From Telluria aromaticivorans (lineage in GTDB: Bacteria > Pseudomonadota > Gammaproteobacteria > Burkholderiales > Burkholderiaceae_D), in the NCBI RefSeq assembly GCF_013003915.1, contig NZ_JABAIV010000002.1:124001-188000 (forward strand): DNA of 64,000 bases. The letters run 5' to 3'. The position numbers and the translations under genes were made by a program. The notes below the pieces were generated by a model. That model was not told where the DNA came from. It saw nothing but the letters and a program-made list of their open reading frames with translations, and did no database searches. The number at the start of each line of letters is the position of its first letter. Positions within the stretch are counted from its first letter, which is position 1. This document shows positions 37,694 to 47,143 of the stretch, in pieces.

Positions 37694-38038
37694 CTTGTCT
37701 GGGGTGGGGTGGGCGTTCCCGTACCGTTACCTACGAACCGCCGCTGACCCGTAGGGTGGGCAAGTTTCTTGCCCGCGCGTTCAACCAGCGGTAGCACGGA
37801 CGCAGTGTGGTTTAGCTACGCTAACTATCGCCGCGCGGGCGCATATCAGGCCACTGGCCTGATATGCCCTGCCCACCCTACGGTTTAGCGGTGAATCACA
37901 GGTAATGGTACTAGGGAGCGCCGAACCCTTCAGAGTTGCGAATCTAGCCTCAGAAAGATTTGTTACTGTTTTTTAATTGATGGTTGGCAAGAAAGTTGCT
38001 TATCATTACGCCAAACAGCAATCCGCGTCATTACAGCC
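37694..38038. other. 345-bp intergenic region
   Basis: Holds a BIME-like pair (37750-37882), preceded by a short G/T-rich stretch and followed by about 155 bases of AT-richer DNA leading to the diguanylate cyclase gene. No clear promoter hexamers or coding frame were recognised in the AT-richer part. Confidence 0.6.
37750..37882. repeat. BIME-like repeat pair 7, right arm with long capped stem
   Basis: Left arm CGTAGGGTGGGCAAG... ends GCGCGTTCAACC; right arm (minus strand) begins CCGTAGGGTGGGCAGG and ends GCGCGGCGATAG. The right arm is capped by a near-perfect palindrome at 37841-37867 (13-bp arms GCATATCAGGCCA/TGGCCTGATATGC around one base). Confidence 0.85.
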
Positions 38039-39607
38039 ATGTCCACCACGTCGTCCCCCTCCCCTGTCGTCCCCGGCCAGAACCCTGCCGATATCGCCCG
38101 TGAAGCGTTCCGGCGCCTGGCGACGCGCCGCATTGCGCCGACCCCGGATGCCTACCGCGCCATCTATGATGAGATCGCGGGCGTTCCACCTGCCTCGCCG
38201 GCACCGGTCGCCAACCCGGCAGCCGACGTGCTGGAAGCGTTCGCGCGCCGGTTGGCCGATACGCCCGGCGAGGTCTCCGAATACGGCCGCCGCCTGCAGC
38301 GCGCCGCCAAGACCGCCGACTGGAGCACCTATACCCAGGCGCTGGGCCAGATGGCCGAACGCCACCTGCGCCGCAACACCCCGGTGATGGCAATGGGCGA
38401 CGAAGACCCGGACATGCGCCACCTGCGCGACATGCTCGTCCGTTCTCTGGCCTTTGCCCTGGCTACCCTGCTGGCCGGCAGCAAGGATTTGGTAGTGGAG
38501 GCCGAAACGCTGGGCGGCGCCGTCAAGCAGGCGCGCGGCGAGGAACTCGGTGAACTTTCAAGCCGCCTCAAGCAGCTGTGCTACCAGGTGGAGCTGCACA
38601 GCGGCGACCAGTCCGAGCAGCGCGAACTATTGCTGCGCCTGTTCCGCCTTCTACTGGATAACGTCAACGAACTGCTCGACGACGACAGCTGGATGCGCGG
38701 CCAGATTGCCGCCGTGCAGGACCTGATTTCCGGCCCGCTCGACACCCGTTCGCTGGAAGACGCGACCCGCAGCCTGAAGGACGTGATCCTCAAGCAGGGC
38801 CAGCTCAAGCACAGCATCTCGGACGTGCGCGCGACCGTGAAGAACATGATGATGACCTTCATCGACCGCCTCGGTTCGGCGGCGGCCTCGAGCGGCGACT
38901 ACCACGCCAAGCTGGGCGGTTTCTCGAAGCGCATCAGCGGGGCCGCCAACATCGACGAACTCAACGACGTGCTGGAAGAAGTGCTGCGCGAGACCCGCCT
39001 GGCGCAGGACGAAGCGCTGGCCTCGCGCGACCGCATGGTGGCGGTGCACCGCGAGGTGCAGGAAGCCGAGGAACGCATCCGCCTGCTGGAAGCGGAACTC
39101 CAGCATATGAGCGAGCTGGTGCGCGAAGACCAGCTGACCGGCAGCCTGAACCGGCGCGGCCTGGAAGAAGTGTACGAACGCGAGAGTGCACGCGCCGACC
39201 GCCGCAACACGCCGCTGTGCGCGGCGATCCTCGACCTCGACAATTTCAAGAAGCTGAACGATACCTACGGCCACCTGGCCGGCGACGGCGCCTTGAAGCA
39301 CCTGGTGAAGGTGGTGCGCGACACGCTGCGCTCGATGGATGTGATCGCCCGCTTCGGCGGCGAGGAATTCCTGATCCTGCTGCCGGAGACCACGGTCGAG
39401 GCGGCGGCGGCGGCGATGGTGCGGGTGCAGCGCGAGCTGACACGCCATTTCTTCTTGTACGAAAACGAGAAGATGCTGATCACCTTCTCCTGCGGCGTCG
39501 CCCTGCGGGTACCGAACGAAGGCCAGGAGAGCCTGATGGCGCGGGCCGACCGCGCCATGTACCAGGCCAAGCAGACCGGGAAGAACCGGGTCGTGGTCGC
39601 TAATTAA
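38039..39607 (+). CDS. diguanylate cyclase with N-terminal helical domain
   Basis: 522 residues. The C-terminal GGDEF domain (about 360-522) has RFGGEEFLILLPE at about 439 and an allosteric I-site RxxD (RSMD) five residues before it, so it should make c-di-GMP with product inhibition. The first 350 residues are alpha-helical and include a coiled coil (about 305-355) without transmembrane segments. Similar proteins are annotated simply as GGDEF proteins. The signal is unknown. Confidence 0.92.
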   Translation: MSTTSSPSPVVPGQNPADIAREAFRRLATRRIAPTPDAYRAIYDEIAGVPPASPAPVANPAADVLEAFARRLADTPGEVSEYGRRLQRAAKTADWSTYTQALGQMAERHLRRNTPVMAMGDEDPDMRHLRDMLVRSLAFALATLLAGSKDLVVEAETLGGAVKQARGEELGELSSRLKQLCYQVELHSGDQSEQRELLLRLFRLLLDNVNELLDDDSWMRGQIAAVQDLISGPLDTRSLEDATRSLKDVILKQGQLKHSISDVRATVKNMMMTFIDRLGSAAASSGDYHAKLGGFSKRISGAANIDELNDVLEEVLRETRLAQDEALASRDRMVAVHREVQEAEERIRLLEAELQHMSELVREDQLTGSLNRRGLEEVYERESARADRRNTPLCAAILDLDNFKKLNDTYGHLAGDGALKHLVKVVRDTLRSMDVIARFGGEEFLILLPETTVEAAAAAMVRVQRELTRHFFLYENEKMLITFSCGVALRVPNEGQESLMARADRAMYQAKQTGKNRVVVAN

Positions 39608-39644
39608 GCTGCGCTAACCTGCCTGAGAGTAAGATTAACCGGTC

Positions 39645-39905
39645 TTATTGTACGAGCGCGCCCGGCCGTGGCGCGTTGCGCATCTCGTCCTTGGCGCCTT
39701 GTGCGCCCACCGCCTTGAGCATGCGGTCGGTCGAGGTACGCTTGGTCAGGCGGCTACCGGTCATCGTGTGTCCGTCCTGACCGGCCGTATTGAAGCTGTC
39801 GGCGGCGACTTCCGCCATCGTCGGCGTTGGATCGGTGTCGGGCGCCGAGGCGCATCCCGCCAGTGCCAGCGCCAACACGGCACATCCTGCTGCAATCGTC
39901 TTCAT
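39645..39905 (-). CDS. small lipoprotein of unknown function
   Basis: 86 residues from the ATG at 39905. A lipoprotein signal ends at LALAGC (Cys at 18), followed by a Ser/Thr-rich mature part (APDTDPTPTMAEVAADSF) and a region with TGSRLTKRTSTDRMLKAVG. No family recognised. Upstream codons to 39989 do not look coding. Outer-membrane anchoring is likely. Confidence 0.72.
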   Translation of the reverse strand: MKTIAAGCAVLALALAGCASAPDTDPTPTMAEVAADSFNTAGQDGHTMTGSRLTKRTSTDRMLKAVGAQGAKDEMRNAPRPGALVQ

Positions 39906-40337
39906 TTCTGTCTCCGGGCAAGAACTGCGGTTGTTCGTTTTATCGTCCATTGGGCAGCGCCCGACAAAATCGTAACATTTGTTCATCACACCGGCTCATC
40001 TGGAGAAAAATTATTCGCGGCGGGTCAGTCTTTCTTGCCAGGACGTCACGCTTCTCGGGCCGCCATGGGCTGGCGGATAGGTTTTTTTCGCGTCCTTGAG
40101 AGGAAAAATAAAAGTTTTTTTGCCCTAAAGTTCGGAAATTCACGGTCGTTTAGACGTATCGCCCAGAGGAACTTGAGAAAAAAAACGCGAAATTAATTGG
40201 GTGCCAGCCCTCAAGTTCTTGCCGCAAAGCACGTTACCAGCAACAACAGCGGTGTGATCGTCACGGAACAGCGTGGCGCACCAAAGTGAACAGGGCAAGG
40301 CAGCCCACCCCTGAAAGACCTAGTCTGGAGAAACACC
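39906..40337. other. 432-bp region upstream of fliC
   Basis: AT-richer than its surroundings. It contains the sigma-28 type promoter at 40126-40152, then a leader of about 170 bases to the fliC start with a GGAG ribosome site at 40328. The first 200 bases show no gene or recognisable site. Confidence 0.6.
40126..40152 (+). promoter_or_regulatory. sigma-28 (FliA) type promoter of fliC
   Basis: TAAAGTTC at 40126-40133 (7 of 8 to the consensus -35), 11-base spacer, then GTCGTTTA (5 of 8 to GCCGATAA). Spacing is exact for FliA. The start site would give a leader of about 180 bases. Confidence 0.65.
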
Positions 40338-41801
40338 ATGGCATCCGTAATCAATACCAACGTCGCATCCCTGAACTCGCAGCGTAACCTGTCGACCTCG
40401 CAAGCTTCCCTGAACACCTCGATCCAGCGCCTGTCGTCGGGTCTGCGCATCAACAGCGCCAAGGACGACGCTGCTGGCCTGGCAATCTCGGACCGCATGA
40501 GCTCGCAGATCCGCGGCATGAATCAAGCAACCCGCAATGCGAACGACGGCGTGTCGATGGCCCAGACGGCTGAAGGCGCCCTGTCGAGCTCCGGCGACAT
40601 CCTGCAACGTGTCCGCGAACTGGCAGTCCAGTCGTCGAACTCGTCGAACTCGGCCAGCGATCGTAAAGCACTGCAGACTGAAGTCACCCAGCTGACCTCG
40701 GAACTGAACCGCATCTCGAACACCACCGAATTCAACGGCCAGAAGCTGCTGGACGGCTCGATGGGCACCGCGAACTTCCAGGTTGGCGCCAATGCCGGCC
40801 AGCTGATCTCGATGACTGGTTCGAACTTCAGCACCTCGACCTACGGCAACAACCGCCTTGACGCCAGTGCAGTCCAGGCCGGCACCGCAGCCACCAATGG
40901 CGTCACTACCGGCGCCTTGGCCATCAATGGTTCGGAAGGTTCGAAAAGCATCACCGTGAACGCCGGCGACTCTGCCAAGACGACCGCAGCGGCCATCAAC
41001 AATTCGAGCGGCGAAACCGGCGTCACCGCAAGCGCCAAGACCGAATCCCTGGTGATGGCCACCGCAAACAAGTCGTTCTCCTTCGAGCTGACTTCGGACA
41101 ACAGCACCGCGGTCACGGTCTCGTTCTCGGTCGGCGCCGCCGACTCGAACGGCTACGCCGCCGCGGTCAGCGCCTTCAATGCCCAATCGGCCAAGACCGG
41201 CGTTACCGCATCGTACGATGCGGATAACGGCGGCCTGAAGCTGACCAACGCCCAAGGCAACGACATCAAGCTGAAGAACACCTCGGCCGATGCCGCTGCG
41301 GACGCGACCATGGGTACCTACGGTCCAACCGGCGCGCCAGTCGCTGCCCCAGCGGCCACGGAAGGCGCCGACGGCGCTACCGCCGTCGGTCGCCTGGTGC
41401 TGGACTCCGAGAAGAGCTTCTCGGTGACCGACGCCAGTGGTTTCAACCTGGACGGCGGCGGCACGACCGGCTCGTCGGAACTGAAGTCGGTCGCCAACCT
41501 CGACGTGAGCACCTTCGAAGGCGCACAGCTGGCCATCAAGGTTGCCGATGCAGCCCTGGGCGCAGTCAACGGCCAGCGCGCTGAATACGGCGCACTGCAG
41601 TCGCGTTTCGAATCGGCAATCTCGAACCTGTCGTCGACCACCGAGAACCTGTCGGCATCGCGTAGCCGCATCGTCGACACCGACTTCGCTGCTGAAACCG
41701 CGAAAATGACCCGCGGCCAGATCCTGCAACAGGCTGGCACCTCGATGCTGGCCCAGGCCAACTCGCTGCCGAACGGTGTCCTGTCGCTGCTGCGTGGTTA
41801 A
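40338..41801 (+). CDS. fliC: flagellin
   Basis: 487 residues, the filament subunit. The N-terminal D0/D1 part (1-140) is canonical: [40 protein letters not shown] and [24 protein letters not shown]. The C-terminal part (405-487) ends [20 protein letters not shown]. The middle (about 175-400) is the variable, surface-exposed region, rich in Ala, Thr and Ser. A ribosome site (GGAG) is 8 bases upstream, and an intrinsic terminator follows. The gene has notably strong codon bias (frequent C-ending codons), as for highly expressed genes. Confidence 0.97.
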   Translation: MASVINTNVASLNSQRNLSTSQASLNTSIQRLSSGLRINSAKDDAAGLAISDRMSSQIRGMNQATRNANDGVSMAQTAEGALSSSGDILQRVRELAVQSSNSSNSASDRKALQTEVTQLTSELNRISNTTEFNGQKLLDGSMGTANFQVGANAGQLISMTGSNFSTSTYGNNRLDASAVQAGTAATNGVTTGALAINGSEGSKSITVNAGDSAKTTAAAINNSSGETGVTASAKTESLVMATANKSFSFELTSDNSTAVTVSFSVGAADSNGYAAAVSAFNAQSAKTGVTASYDADNGGLKLTNAQGNDIKLKNTSADAAADATMGTYGPTGAPVAAPAATEGADGATAVGRLVLDSEKSFSVTDASGFNLDGGGTTGSSELKSVANLDVSTFEGAQLAIKVADAALGAVNGQRAEYGALQSRFESAISNLSSTTENLSASRSRIVDTDFAAETAKMTRGQILQQAGTSMLAQANSLPNGVLSLLRG

Positions 41802-41841
41802 TTATCGACGGACTAACTAGTCCATCCGTGCTGTAAAACGG

Positions 41842-41877
41842 TTCCTCGGCTGAAGAAATTCAGCCGGGGAATTTTTG
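41842..41877 (+). terminator. rho-independent terminator of fliC
   Basis: Stem TCCTCGGCTGAA, loop GAAA, stem TTCAGCCGGGGA with one G-T pair, followed by ATTTTT. It ends a few bases before the flaG ribosome site, so flaG may be read by leak-through or its own promoter. Confidence 0.9.
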
Positions 41878-41889
41878 CTAGGGAGTCAC

Positions 41890-42267
41890 ATGAACATCCA
41901 ATCTCTTGGTTCACCCGTGGCGGCGCGGCTGGAGGAGCGCACGCTCCCGGCGATCGAGCAGAAAAACGCGCAGCCGGCCAATACGGTGAAAGCCGCCGAC
42001 GCCGACGCCGCCGGTGCCGTGACGCCGGCGCGCGAGCAGCCGTCGCGCGAGCAGGTCGACGATGCCGTCCGCAAGATCAACGAAGGCATGGCCGCCACCT
42101 TGCAAAGCCTGGAATTCGCGATCGACGACGAGAGCAAGGAAATCGTCGTCAAGATCATCGACCAGGGCACGCGCGAAGTCGTGCGCCAGATCCCGTCGGT
42201 CGAAGCGCTCGAGATCGCCAGGTCCATCGACAAGATGCGCGGCCTCCTGATCAGCCAGACCGCCTGA
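41890..42267 (+). CDS. flaG: flagellar protein FlaG
   Basis: 125 residues from the ATG at 41890, with GGGAG 8 bases upstream. The FlaG family core is in the C-terminal half: VRKINEGMAATLQSLEFAIDDESKEIVVKIIDQGTREVVRQIPS. The N-terminal half is disordered, rich in Ala and Pro. FlaG affects filament length in other polar flagellates. It sits between fliC and fliD. Confidence 0.92.
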   Translation: MNIQSLGSPVAARLEERTLPAIEQKNAQPANTVKAADADAAGAVTPAREQPSREQVDDAVRKINEGMAATLQSLEFAIDDESKEIVVKIIDQGTREVVRQIPSVEALEIARSIDKMRGLLISQTA

Positions 42268-42419
42268 ACTGGTTTCACCCGCTTTGCCCAAGCCGGCGTG
42301 CCTTCCTTTCCGGAACGCGCGCCGCGCTCCCACGCCTGCCGCCGGCACCCGAACCGGCGAATGATGTCTGCCTGTCATCCCTATCTTTAACTATTTGAAT
42401 TGGGATACCTTTCCCGCTC

Positions 42420-42446
42420 TTAAGTCCGGTTTGCTTCTGCCGATAA
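42420..42446 (+). promoter_or_regulatory. sigma-28 (FliA) type promoter of fliD-fliS-fliT
   Basis: TTAAGTCC at 42420-42427 (5 of 8), exact 11-base spacer, then GCCGATAA at 42439-42446, a perfect -10 element. It lies 34 bases before the fliD start. An inverted repeat GATAATG-ACTTA-CATTATC (42442-42460) overlaps the -10 and start site. Confidence 0.8.
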
Positions 42447-42480
42447 TGACTTACATTATCGCTTTCACGGGAGAAACAAA

Positions 42481-45138
42481 GTGGGCATCAGTTCATCCGG
42501 TATCGGTTCCGGCCTCGACGTCGACGGCATCATCGCCAAGCTGATGCAGGCCGAGGCGGCGCCGCTTGCCAACTTCGACAAGAAGGCAGGCGCGCTGCAG
42601 ACCCGACTGGCCGCGCTGGCCAAGGTCAACGCCGCGGTCGGCAGCTTCCAGGGCGCCCTGACCTCGCTCAATTCTCCCTCGACCTTCAGCGCCCTCAATT
42701 CACTGTCGAGCAACAAGGACCTGTTGAGCGCCAGCGCCGGCACCGGCGCGGTGCCTGGCAAGTACAGCATCAACGTGTCGCAACTGGCCTCGGCCCAGAG
42801 CCTGACCACTGCCGGGCGCGCCAGCATGAGCGCCACCATCGGCAGCGGCGCCAAGACCACCCTGACCTTCCAGTTCGGCAGCATCGGCGGCGGCAGCTTT
42901 GGCGTGGCCGGCACGGCGCTGGGTCCATCGATCGCCACTGGCGGCATCAGCAACGGTTCGCTGTCGGTCAATGGCACCGTCATCGCCACCGGCGCGGCCA
43001 CCCGCAGCGCGGCCCAGCTGGCCGAAGCGATCAATGCCAAGACCGAAACCACCGGCGTCACCGCCAAGGCCGGGACTGCCACCAGCGCGGCCAACCTGTT
43101 TGCCGGCTTTGGCCCGGTCACCACCGCCGCCAGCGCCAGCTATACCCTGTCGGTGGGCGGCGTCGCAATCGCGAGCCAGGCCGGCACCGGGGCCACGCTC
43201 GATGCCGCCGGTATCGATGCCGCGCTGGCAGGCGGCACCGTCAGCGCGGCGCTGGCGACGGCCAATATCACCTTCACCGGCAACGCCCAGGATGGCAGCC
43301 TGCAGTTCACCGCGGCCGACGGCTCCAACCTGACCGTGCTCGAGGCGATCGGCGGCAGCGGCGCCGTCACCGGCGGCCTCGAAGGCGCCGGCGTGGCCAA
43401 CACGGGCACCAGCGTGACCACCACCGCCGGCGTGACCCTGAGCTCAAGCGAAGGCAAGCAGATCATGGTCGGCGGCAGCAATCCGGGAGCAGCGGGCCTG
43501 GTTGCCGGCAGTGCCGGCAGCTACCTCGGCGGCGCAGCGTTTGCCCAGGACGGCGCGCAGGCCAGCGGCACGGTGACCCTCGACGCCGGCAGCCAGTCGC
43601 TGCAAGGCATCCGCGACGCCATCAACAAGGCGAACATCGGCGTGACCGCCACCATCGTCTCGGACGGCGGCGACAACCCCTACCACCTGGTGCTGACCTC
43701 GAACAAGACCGGCGCCAAATCGTCGATGAAGATCGGCGTCGACGGCGCCGACGGCCAGCCGGCCGACCCGGCCATCGCCGCCCTGCTCGGCCACGATCCC
43801 TCCGGCGCCCAGGGCCTGACCCAGACCAGCGCCGCCCAGGATACCCTGCTCAACATGAACGGGATCGACATCCGCAGCAGCAGCACGACCGTCACCGATG
43901 CGGTGCAGGGCGTCTCGCTGGACATCACCGCGACCGGCAGCACCAACCTGAACGTGACCCGTGACACTGCCTCGATATCGACGGCGGTCAACAATTTCGT
44001 CAAGGCCTACAACGAACTGAACAAGACGATTTCCAGTCTCACGGACTACAACTCGGAAACCAAGAAAGCCGGCGCGCTACAGGGCGACGCGTCGGTGCGC
44101 TCGATCCAGAGCCAGCTGCGGCGCCAGCTCGGCGGCGCGGTCGAAGGCCTGGGAGGCAAGCTGACCACGCTCGGCCAGGTCGGCATCACCTTCCAGAGGG
44201 ATGGCAGCCTGGCCGTCGATACGACCAAGTTGAACAAGGCCGTGAACGACAACTATGCGGAGATCGGCGGCCTGTTCGCGGCGGTGGGCAGCGCTACCGA
44301 CGGCATGATCAAGTTCGACAAGTCGTCCGCGGCCACCAAGCCCGGCACCTATGGCATCAATATCACCAGCCTGGCCAGCCAGGGCACGCTCACCAGTGCC
44401 GCCGCCCTGAGCGGAGCGACCACGATCGGCGCGAACACGACCTGGCGCATCACGCTCAACCAGACCGACCCGGTCAGCGAAAAGAAGACCCAGGACATCA
44501 CATTGGCCGCCGGCACCTACACCAATGCGCAGCTGGCAGCCATGCTGCGCGCGGCGGTGAATGGCAATACCACTTTCGCAGGCGCCGGCGACACGGTCGA
44601 GACCAAGGTCGATGGCGACGGGCGACTGTCGATCTCCTCGAGCAAATACGGCTCGACCTCGAACCTGGCGATCGCCAGCGTCAGCGGCAGCTCGCCCGAC
44701 ATCGTGTTCGGCAGCGCCACGCCAGAGGCCGGCAAGGATGTCGAAGGCACGATCGGGGGCGTCGCCGCAACCGGCAATGGCCAGGCGCTGACCGCTGCCG
44801 CGGGTTCGCCCGCAGACGGCATCCAGGTGTCGATCAATGGCGGCCTGGTTGGCGAACGCGGTACCGTCAATTTTTCCAAGGGCTTTGCGTTCGAGCTGAC
44901 CAACCTGGCCACCGGCTTCGTCGGCAAGGACAGCCTTATCTCCAACAAAACCGACGGGTTGAACATCTCGATCAAGTCCATTGCTACGGCGCGCGACCGG
45001 TTCAGCGCGCGCCTGGAAACCATTGAAAAACGCTACCGGGCCCAGTTCACCGCGCTCGACAGCGCCCTGATGTCGATGCAATCGACCTCGGCATACCTGA
45101 CCCAGCAGCTTGCGGCGCTCAGCGCGAACGCAGGCTAA
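42481..45138 (+). CDS. fliD: flagellar filament capping protein FliD (unusually long)
   Basis: 885 residues, against about 450-670 in most bacteria. It begins with a GTG (GGGAG 9 bases upstream) and the FliD N-terminal domain GIGSGLDVDGIIAKLMQAEAAPL. The C-terminal FliD domain includes INKANIGVTATIVSDGG..., NNFVKAYNELNKTISSLTDYN and the final coiled coil RLETIEKRYRAQFTALDSALM. The extra length lies in Ala/Gly/Thr-rich repeats resembling flagellin IN motifs at about 110-350 and 620-790. It caps the filament tip and aids FliC folding. FliS and FliT follow. Confidence 0.93.
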   Translation: MGISSSGIGSGLDVDGIIAKLMQAEAAPLANFDKKAGALQTRLAALAKVNAAVGSFQGALTSLNSPSTFSALNSLSSNKDLLSASAGTGAVPGKYSINVSQLASAQSLTTAGRASMSATIGSGAKTTLTFQFGSIGGGSFGVAGTALGPSIATGGISNGSLSVNGTVIATGAATRSAAQLAEAINAKTETTGVTAKAGTATSAANLFAGFGPVTTAASASYTLSVGGVAIASQAGTGATLDAAGIDAALAGGTVSAALATANITFTGNAQDGSLQFTAADGSNLTVLEAIGGSGAVTGGLEGAGVANTGTSVTTTAGVTLSSSEGKQIMVGGSNPGAAGLVAGSAGSYLGGAAFAQDGAQASGTVTLDAGSQSLQGIRDAINKANIGVTATIVSDGGDNPYHLVLTSNKTGAKSSMKIGVDGADGQPADPAIAALLGHDPSGAQGLTQTSAAQDTLLNMNGIDIRSSSTTVTDAVQGVSLDITATGSTNLNVTRDTASISTAVNNFVKAYNELNKTISSLTDYNSETKKAGALQGDASVRSIQSQLRRQLGGAVEGLGGKLTTLGQVGITFQRDGSLAVDTTKLNKAVNDNYAEIGGLFAAVGSATDGMIKFDKSSAATKPGTYGINITSLASQGTLTSAAALSGATTIGANTTWRITLNQTDPVSEKKTQDITLAAGTYTNAQLAAMLRAAVNGNTTFAGAGDTVETKVDGDGRLSISSSKYGSTSNLAIASVSGSSPDIVFGSATPEAGKDVEGTIGGVAATGNGQALTAAAGSPADGIQVSINGGLVGERGTVNFSKGFAFELTNLATGFVGKDSLISNKTDGLNISIKSIATARDRFSARLETIEKRYRAQFTALDSALMSMQSTSAYLTQQLAALSANAG

Positions 45139-45161
45139 TCTCACAGTACCTGGAGAACAAG

Positions 45162-45620
45162 ATGTTTGGAACCATGCAACGCGGCGTTGGCGCCTATGCG
45201 AAAGTCGGTCTCGAGACCGGCGTCGCGTCCGCCTCCCCGCACAAACTCATCGTCATGCTGTACGACGGCGCCCTGGTGTCGATCCTGGGCGGCATCAGCA
45301 ACATGAAAGCCGGGAATGTCGCCGCCAAGGGCGCCGCCATCTCGAAAGCCATCAACATCGTCGACAACGGCCTGCGCGCCGCGCTCGACAAGAAGGTTGG
45401 CGGCGAGATCGCCGAGAACCTGGACGCCCTGTACGAATACATCAGCGCGCGCCTGCTCAAGGCCAACCTGTCCAACGACCCGGCGATCCTGGAAGAAGTG
45501 CACGCCCTGCTGTCCGACTTGCGCGACGCCTGGAATGCGATCGACCCGCTGGCCGCCGCGCCTGCCGCCGCCGCCGCCGCCCCTGCGCCAATGCGCGCAC
45601 CGACCCTGATGAGTGCCTGA
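45162..45620 (+). CDS. fliS: flagellin export chaperone FliS
   Basis: 152 residues, of normal FliS type (core about 125) plus an Ala/Pro-rich tail (PLAAAPAAAAAAPAPMRAP). Core motifs are ETGVASASPHKLIVMLYDGAL and ALLSDLRDAWNAI. FliS binds the FliC C-terminus in the cytosol to prevent early assembly. It has GGAG 8 bases upstream and lies between fliD and fliT, as in many flagellar operons. Confidence 0.95.
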   Translation: MFGTMQRGVGAYAKVGLETGVASASPHKLIVMLYDGALVSILGGISNMKAGNVAAKGAAISKAINIVDNGLRAALDKKVGGEIAENLDALYEYISARLLKANLSNDPAILEEVHALLSDLRDAWNAIDPLAAAPAAAAAAPAPMRAPTLMSA

Positions 45621-45623
45621 ACC

Positions 45624-45953
45624 ATGCCACAGATGACCAGCGAAGATATCGTCGACGTGTACGAGACCATGGCGGTGATCACCGACCAGATGCTGCGCGC
45701 TGCCAATGACAACGATTGGGACCGCCTGACCCAGCTCGAGCAGCAGTGCGCCCTGCACGTGCGCCAGCTGAAGGAACACGAGCCGCAGCCGCTGGCCGGC
45801 GCCGCACGCGTCAAGAAGGTCGATGCGATCCGCCGCATGCTTGCCGCCGACCGCCAGATCCGCGACCTCACCACCCCGTGGATGGCGCGCCTGTCGGCCC
45901 TGATCAGCAACACCTCGACCGAACGCCGCGTCGCCCGCGCCTACGGTATCTAG
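45624..45953 (+). CDS. fliT: flagellar chaperone FliT
   Basis: 109 residues, FliT-like helical protein: VYETMAVITDQMLRAANDNDWDRLTQLEQQC is the family core, and the C-terminus is basic (STERRVARAYGI). FliT is the chaperone of FliD and, in some bacteria, an inhibitor of FlhDC. It begins 4 bases after the fliS stop. Identity rests on length, core pattern and position. Confidence 0.85.
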   Translation: MPQMTSEDIVDVYETMAVITDQMLRAANDNDWDRLTQLEQQCALHVRQLKEHEPQPLAGAARVKKVDAIRRMLAADRQIRDLTTPWMARLSALISNTSTERRVARAYGI

Positions 45954-45976
45954 GGCCGCAAGGCCTTTTGTAGAGC

Positions 45977-47143
45977 ATGCTTCCGCGCGACCTCGTCTCT
46001 GCCGTCGTGCGCACCGGCCCGGTCATCCCGGCCGATCAGGTAGCCAACCCGCGCGAGCAGCAAGCCTTCGCGCGCGCCCTCGCTCCACAATTGGGCAAGG
46101 CACTCCACGGTGAAGTCCTGGCCAAGCTGGCCGACGGCAGCTTCGTCGTCAAGGTCGCCAACATCGCCGCCCGCATGCAGTTGCCGCCAGGCGCCCAGGT
46201 CGGGGCAGACGTGCCGCTGACCCTGCTGTCGGTCTCCCCGCGCCCTACCTTCCAGGTCGGCACAGGCGCCACGCCGGTGTTTTCCGAAGCCGGCCCGCCG
46301 CTGCCGCAAGGCACCGACCCAGACAAGGCGCCGCTCGCCATGCGCGAAGGCGGCGCGGCCCAGGGCGCCGCCGCGGCCGGACGCACCGCCGCCCTGCTGC
46401 AGGCGACCGCGGCCGGCGCCGGTGCACTGCTCGGCAGCTTTGAGGCCAACACCACCACGCTGAGCCAGGCCGGCAAGACCATCGGCGGCGTGCTGGCCGC
46501 CGCCTTGAGTGCCGAGTCGCCGATGACGGCGCTGGTCGGCCGCGCCCCGCTGGTGGCGGCCAGCGGTGCCGATGCCGCCAGCATCGCGAAAGGACTGGAA
46601 CAGGCGGTCGGCAAGAGCGGCCTGTTCTACGAATCGCATGTCGCCGAATGGGCGCAGGGCGCCCGCGGCCTCGCCGAACTCAATGCCGAACCGCAGCAGC
46701 AGCTGGCGCGCGAAGGCGTGCGCCAGTCGCCGCTCGACCCGGCCACCGCCCAGTTCATCAACCTGCAGCTGGCGACCCAGGAACAGGCTCATCTCGCGTG
46801 GCAGGGCAATTTGTGGCCGGGCCAGCCGATGCAGCTGGAAGTCGCCCGTGATACGCACGAAGGTCACGACGGCGCCGACGAAGCGGAAGCGTCCTGGCAC
46901 AGCCGCCTGCGCCTGCATTTCCCGGAGCTCGGCGAACTCGACGCGCGCCTGAGCTTCAGCGGCGGGCGCCTGCAGGTGCAGTTTGCCGCCGGCAGCGAGG
47001 CCACCGCCGGCCTGCTGCGCCAGCACATGGGGAGCCTGGCCGGCGCGCTGGATGCGGCCGGCACCCAGCTGGCCGGCTTCGAGGTACGCGCGCCTGCATC
47101 CGATGCCGGACCCCGCCCCCAGGCGGACGAGCAGGCAGGATGA
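45977..47143 (+). CDS. FliK-like flagellar hook-length control domain protein
   Basis: 388 residues. The C-terminal part (about 275-375) has the Flg_hook pattern LRLHFPELGELDARLSFSGG and LQVQFAAGSEATAGLLRQHMGSL. The first 250 residues are Ala-rich and low complexity. A second, more classical fliK lies at 62451. It overlaps the next gene by 4 bases and lies in the fliC-ycgR unit. It may be an accessory hook-length or filament factor; this is not resolved. Confidence 0.8.
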   Translation: MLPRDLVSAVVRTGPVIPADQVANPREQQAFARALAPQLGKALHGEVLAKLADGSFVVKVANIAARMQLPPGAQVGADVPLTLLSVSPRPTFQVGTGATPVFSEAGPPLPQGTDPDKAPLAMREGGAAQGAAAAGRTAALLQATAAGAGALLGSFEANTTTLSQAGKTIGGVLAAALSAESPMTALVGRAPLVAASGADAASIAKGLEQAVGKSGLFYESHVAEWAQGARGLAELNAEPQQQLAREGVRQSPLDPATAQFINLQLATQEQAHLAWQGNLWPGQPMQLEVARDTHEGHDGADEAEASWHSRLRLHFPELGELDARLSFSGGRLQVQFAAGSEATAGLLRQHMGSLAGALDAAGTQLAGFEVRAPASDAGPRPQADEQAG

